The translations under genes and the position numbers were made by a program. A stretch of DNA of 64,000 nt from positions 1-64,000 of the forward strand of contig NZ_JAIXZS010000098.1 of assembly GCF_027489515.1 (NCBI RefSeq), in the 5' to 3' direction. The notes under the pieces are model-generated. The model made no database searches, had not been told where the DNA came from, and saw only the letters and a list, made by a program, of their open reading frames with translations. The DNA comes from Novosphingobium sp. (GTDB lineage Bacteria > Pseudomonadota > Alphaproteobacteria > Sphingomonadales > Sphingomonadaceae). Positions 63,983 through 64,000 of the stretch are shown here, in pieces (the first letter of the stretch is position 1; every line of letters begins with the position of its first letter).

Positions 63983-64000
63983 ATGCGCATTCTTCTCGTT
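63983..64000 (+). CDS. Start of a gene cut by the window end
   Basis: The ATG at 63983 opens MRILLV, and GGAG lies 10 bases upstream. The six residues resemble the first strand of a response regulator but are far too few to name it. Confidence 0.35.

Overview
High-GC chromosomal DNA from an alphaproteobacterium, most likely a sphingomonad (Novosphingobium/Sphingomonas-like). The inference rests on ChpT (the CtrA-pathway phosphotransferase), a single RpoH of alphaproteobacterial type, a class-A RNase P RNA, a TorF-type porin, a DUF3034 protein and the gene style; no rRNA or species marker is present. No CRISPR array, intact insertion sequence or prophage was seen.

Layout. 1-7 kb: tRNA-Leu, trigger factor, a hypothetical protein, a secreted amidase, clpP and clpX (protein quality control). 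7-16 kb: Tat-type superoxide dismutase, fasciclin protein, CDF metal exporter, RNase P RNA, cell-wall amidase, chpT, a JAMM metallopeptidase, a Slam outer-membrane translocator with a two-lobed TbpB-like substrate, and an RluD-type pseudouridine synthase. 16-22.5 kb: rpoH, mtgA and small housekeeping or envelope genes. 22.5-29 kb: an RND efflux system (pump, adaptor, TetR, divergent outer-membrane channel). 29-37.4 kb: L,D-transpeptidase, then a LysR regulator divergent from a glcB-glcD-glcE-glcF-glcG glyoxylate/glycolate operon.

37.4-57 kb is the most interesting part: a Wzx/Wzy-type exopolysaccharide locus (three glycosyltransferases, flippase, ATP-grasp enzyme, fused GT26/phosphoglycosyl transferase, polymerase, chain-length protein, Wza-like export lipoprotein). 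It surrounds an operon for an H-NOX haem/NO sensor, a hybrid histidine kinase and an HPt protein, and ends in a sigma-54 response regulator plus a membrane hybrid kinase. Five good and one weaker sigma-54 promoters (GG-N10-GC) precede these operons. Ten copies of a 15-bp palindrome (TTYGC-N5-GCRAA-like) sit in the same intergenic gaps. The simplest reading is one phosphorelay: NO/haem sensing and a membrane signal -> two hybrid kinases -> one HPt -> sigma-54 activator -> polysaccharide operons.

57-64 kb: tRNA-Gly and tRNA-Thr, then a divergent module of a GGDEF/EAL protein and a type-1-copper protein facing a DUF3034 protein and an exported truncated globin, followed by a GST, a 2-hydroxychromene-2-carboxylate isomerase-like protein and the first codons of another gene at the window edge.
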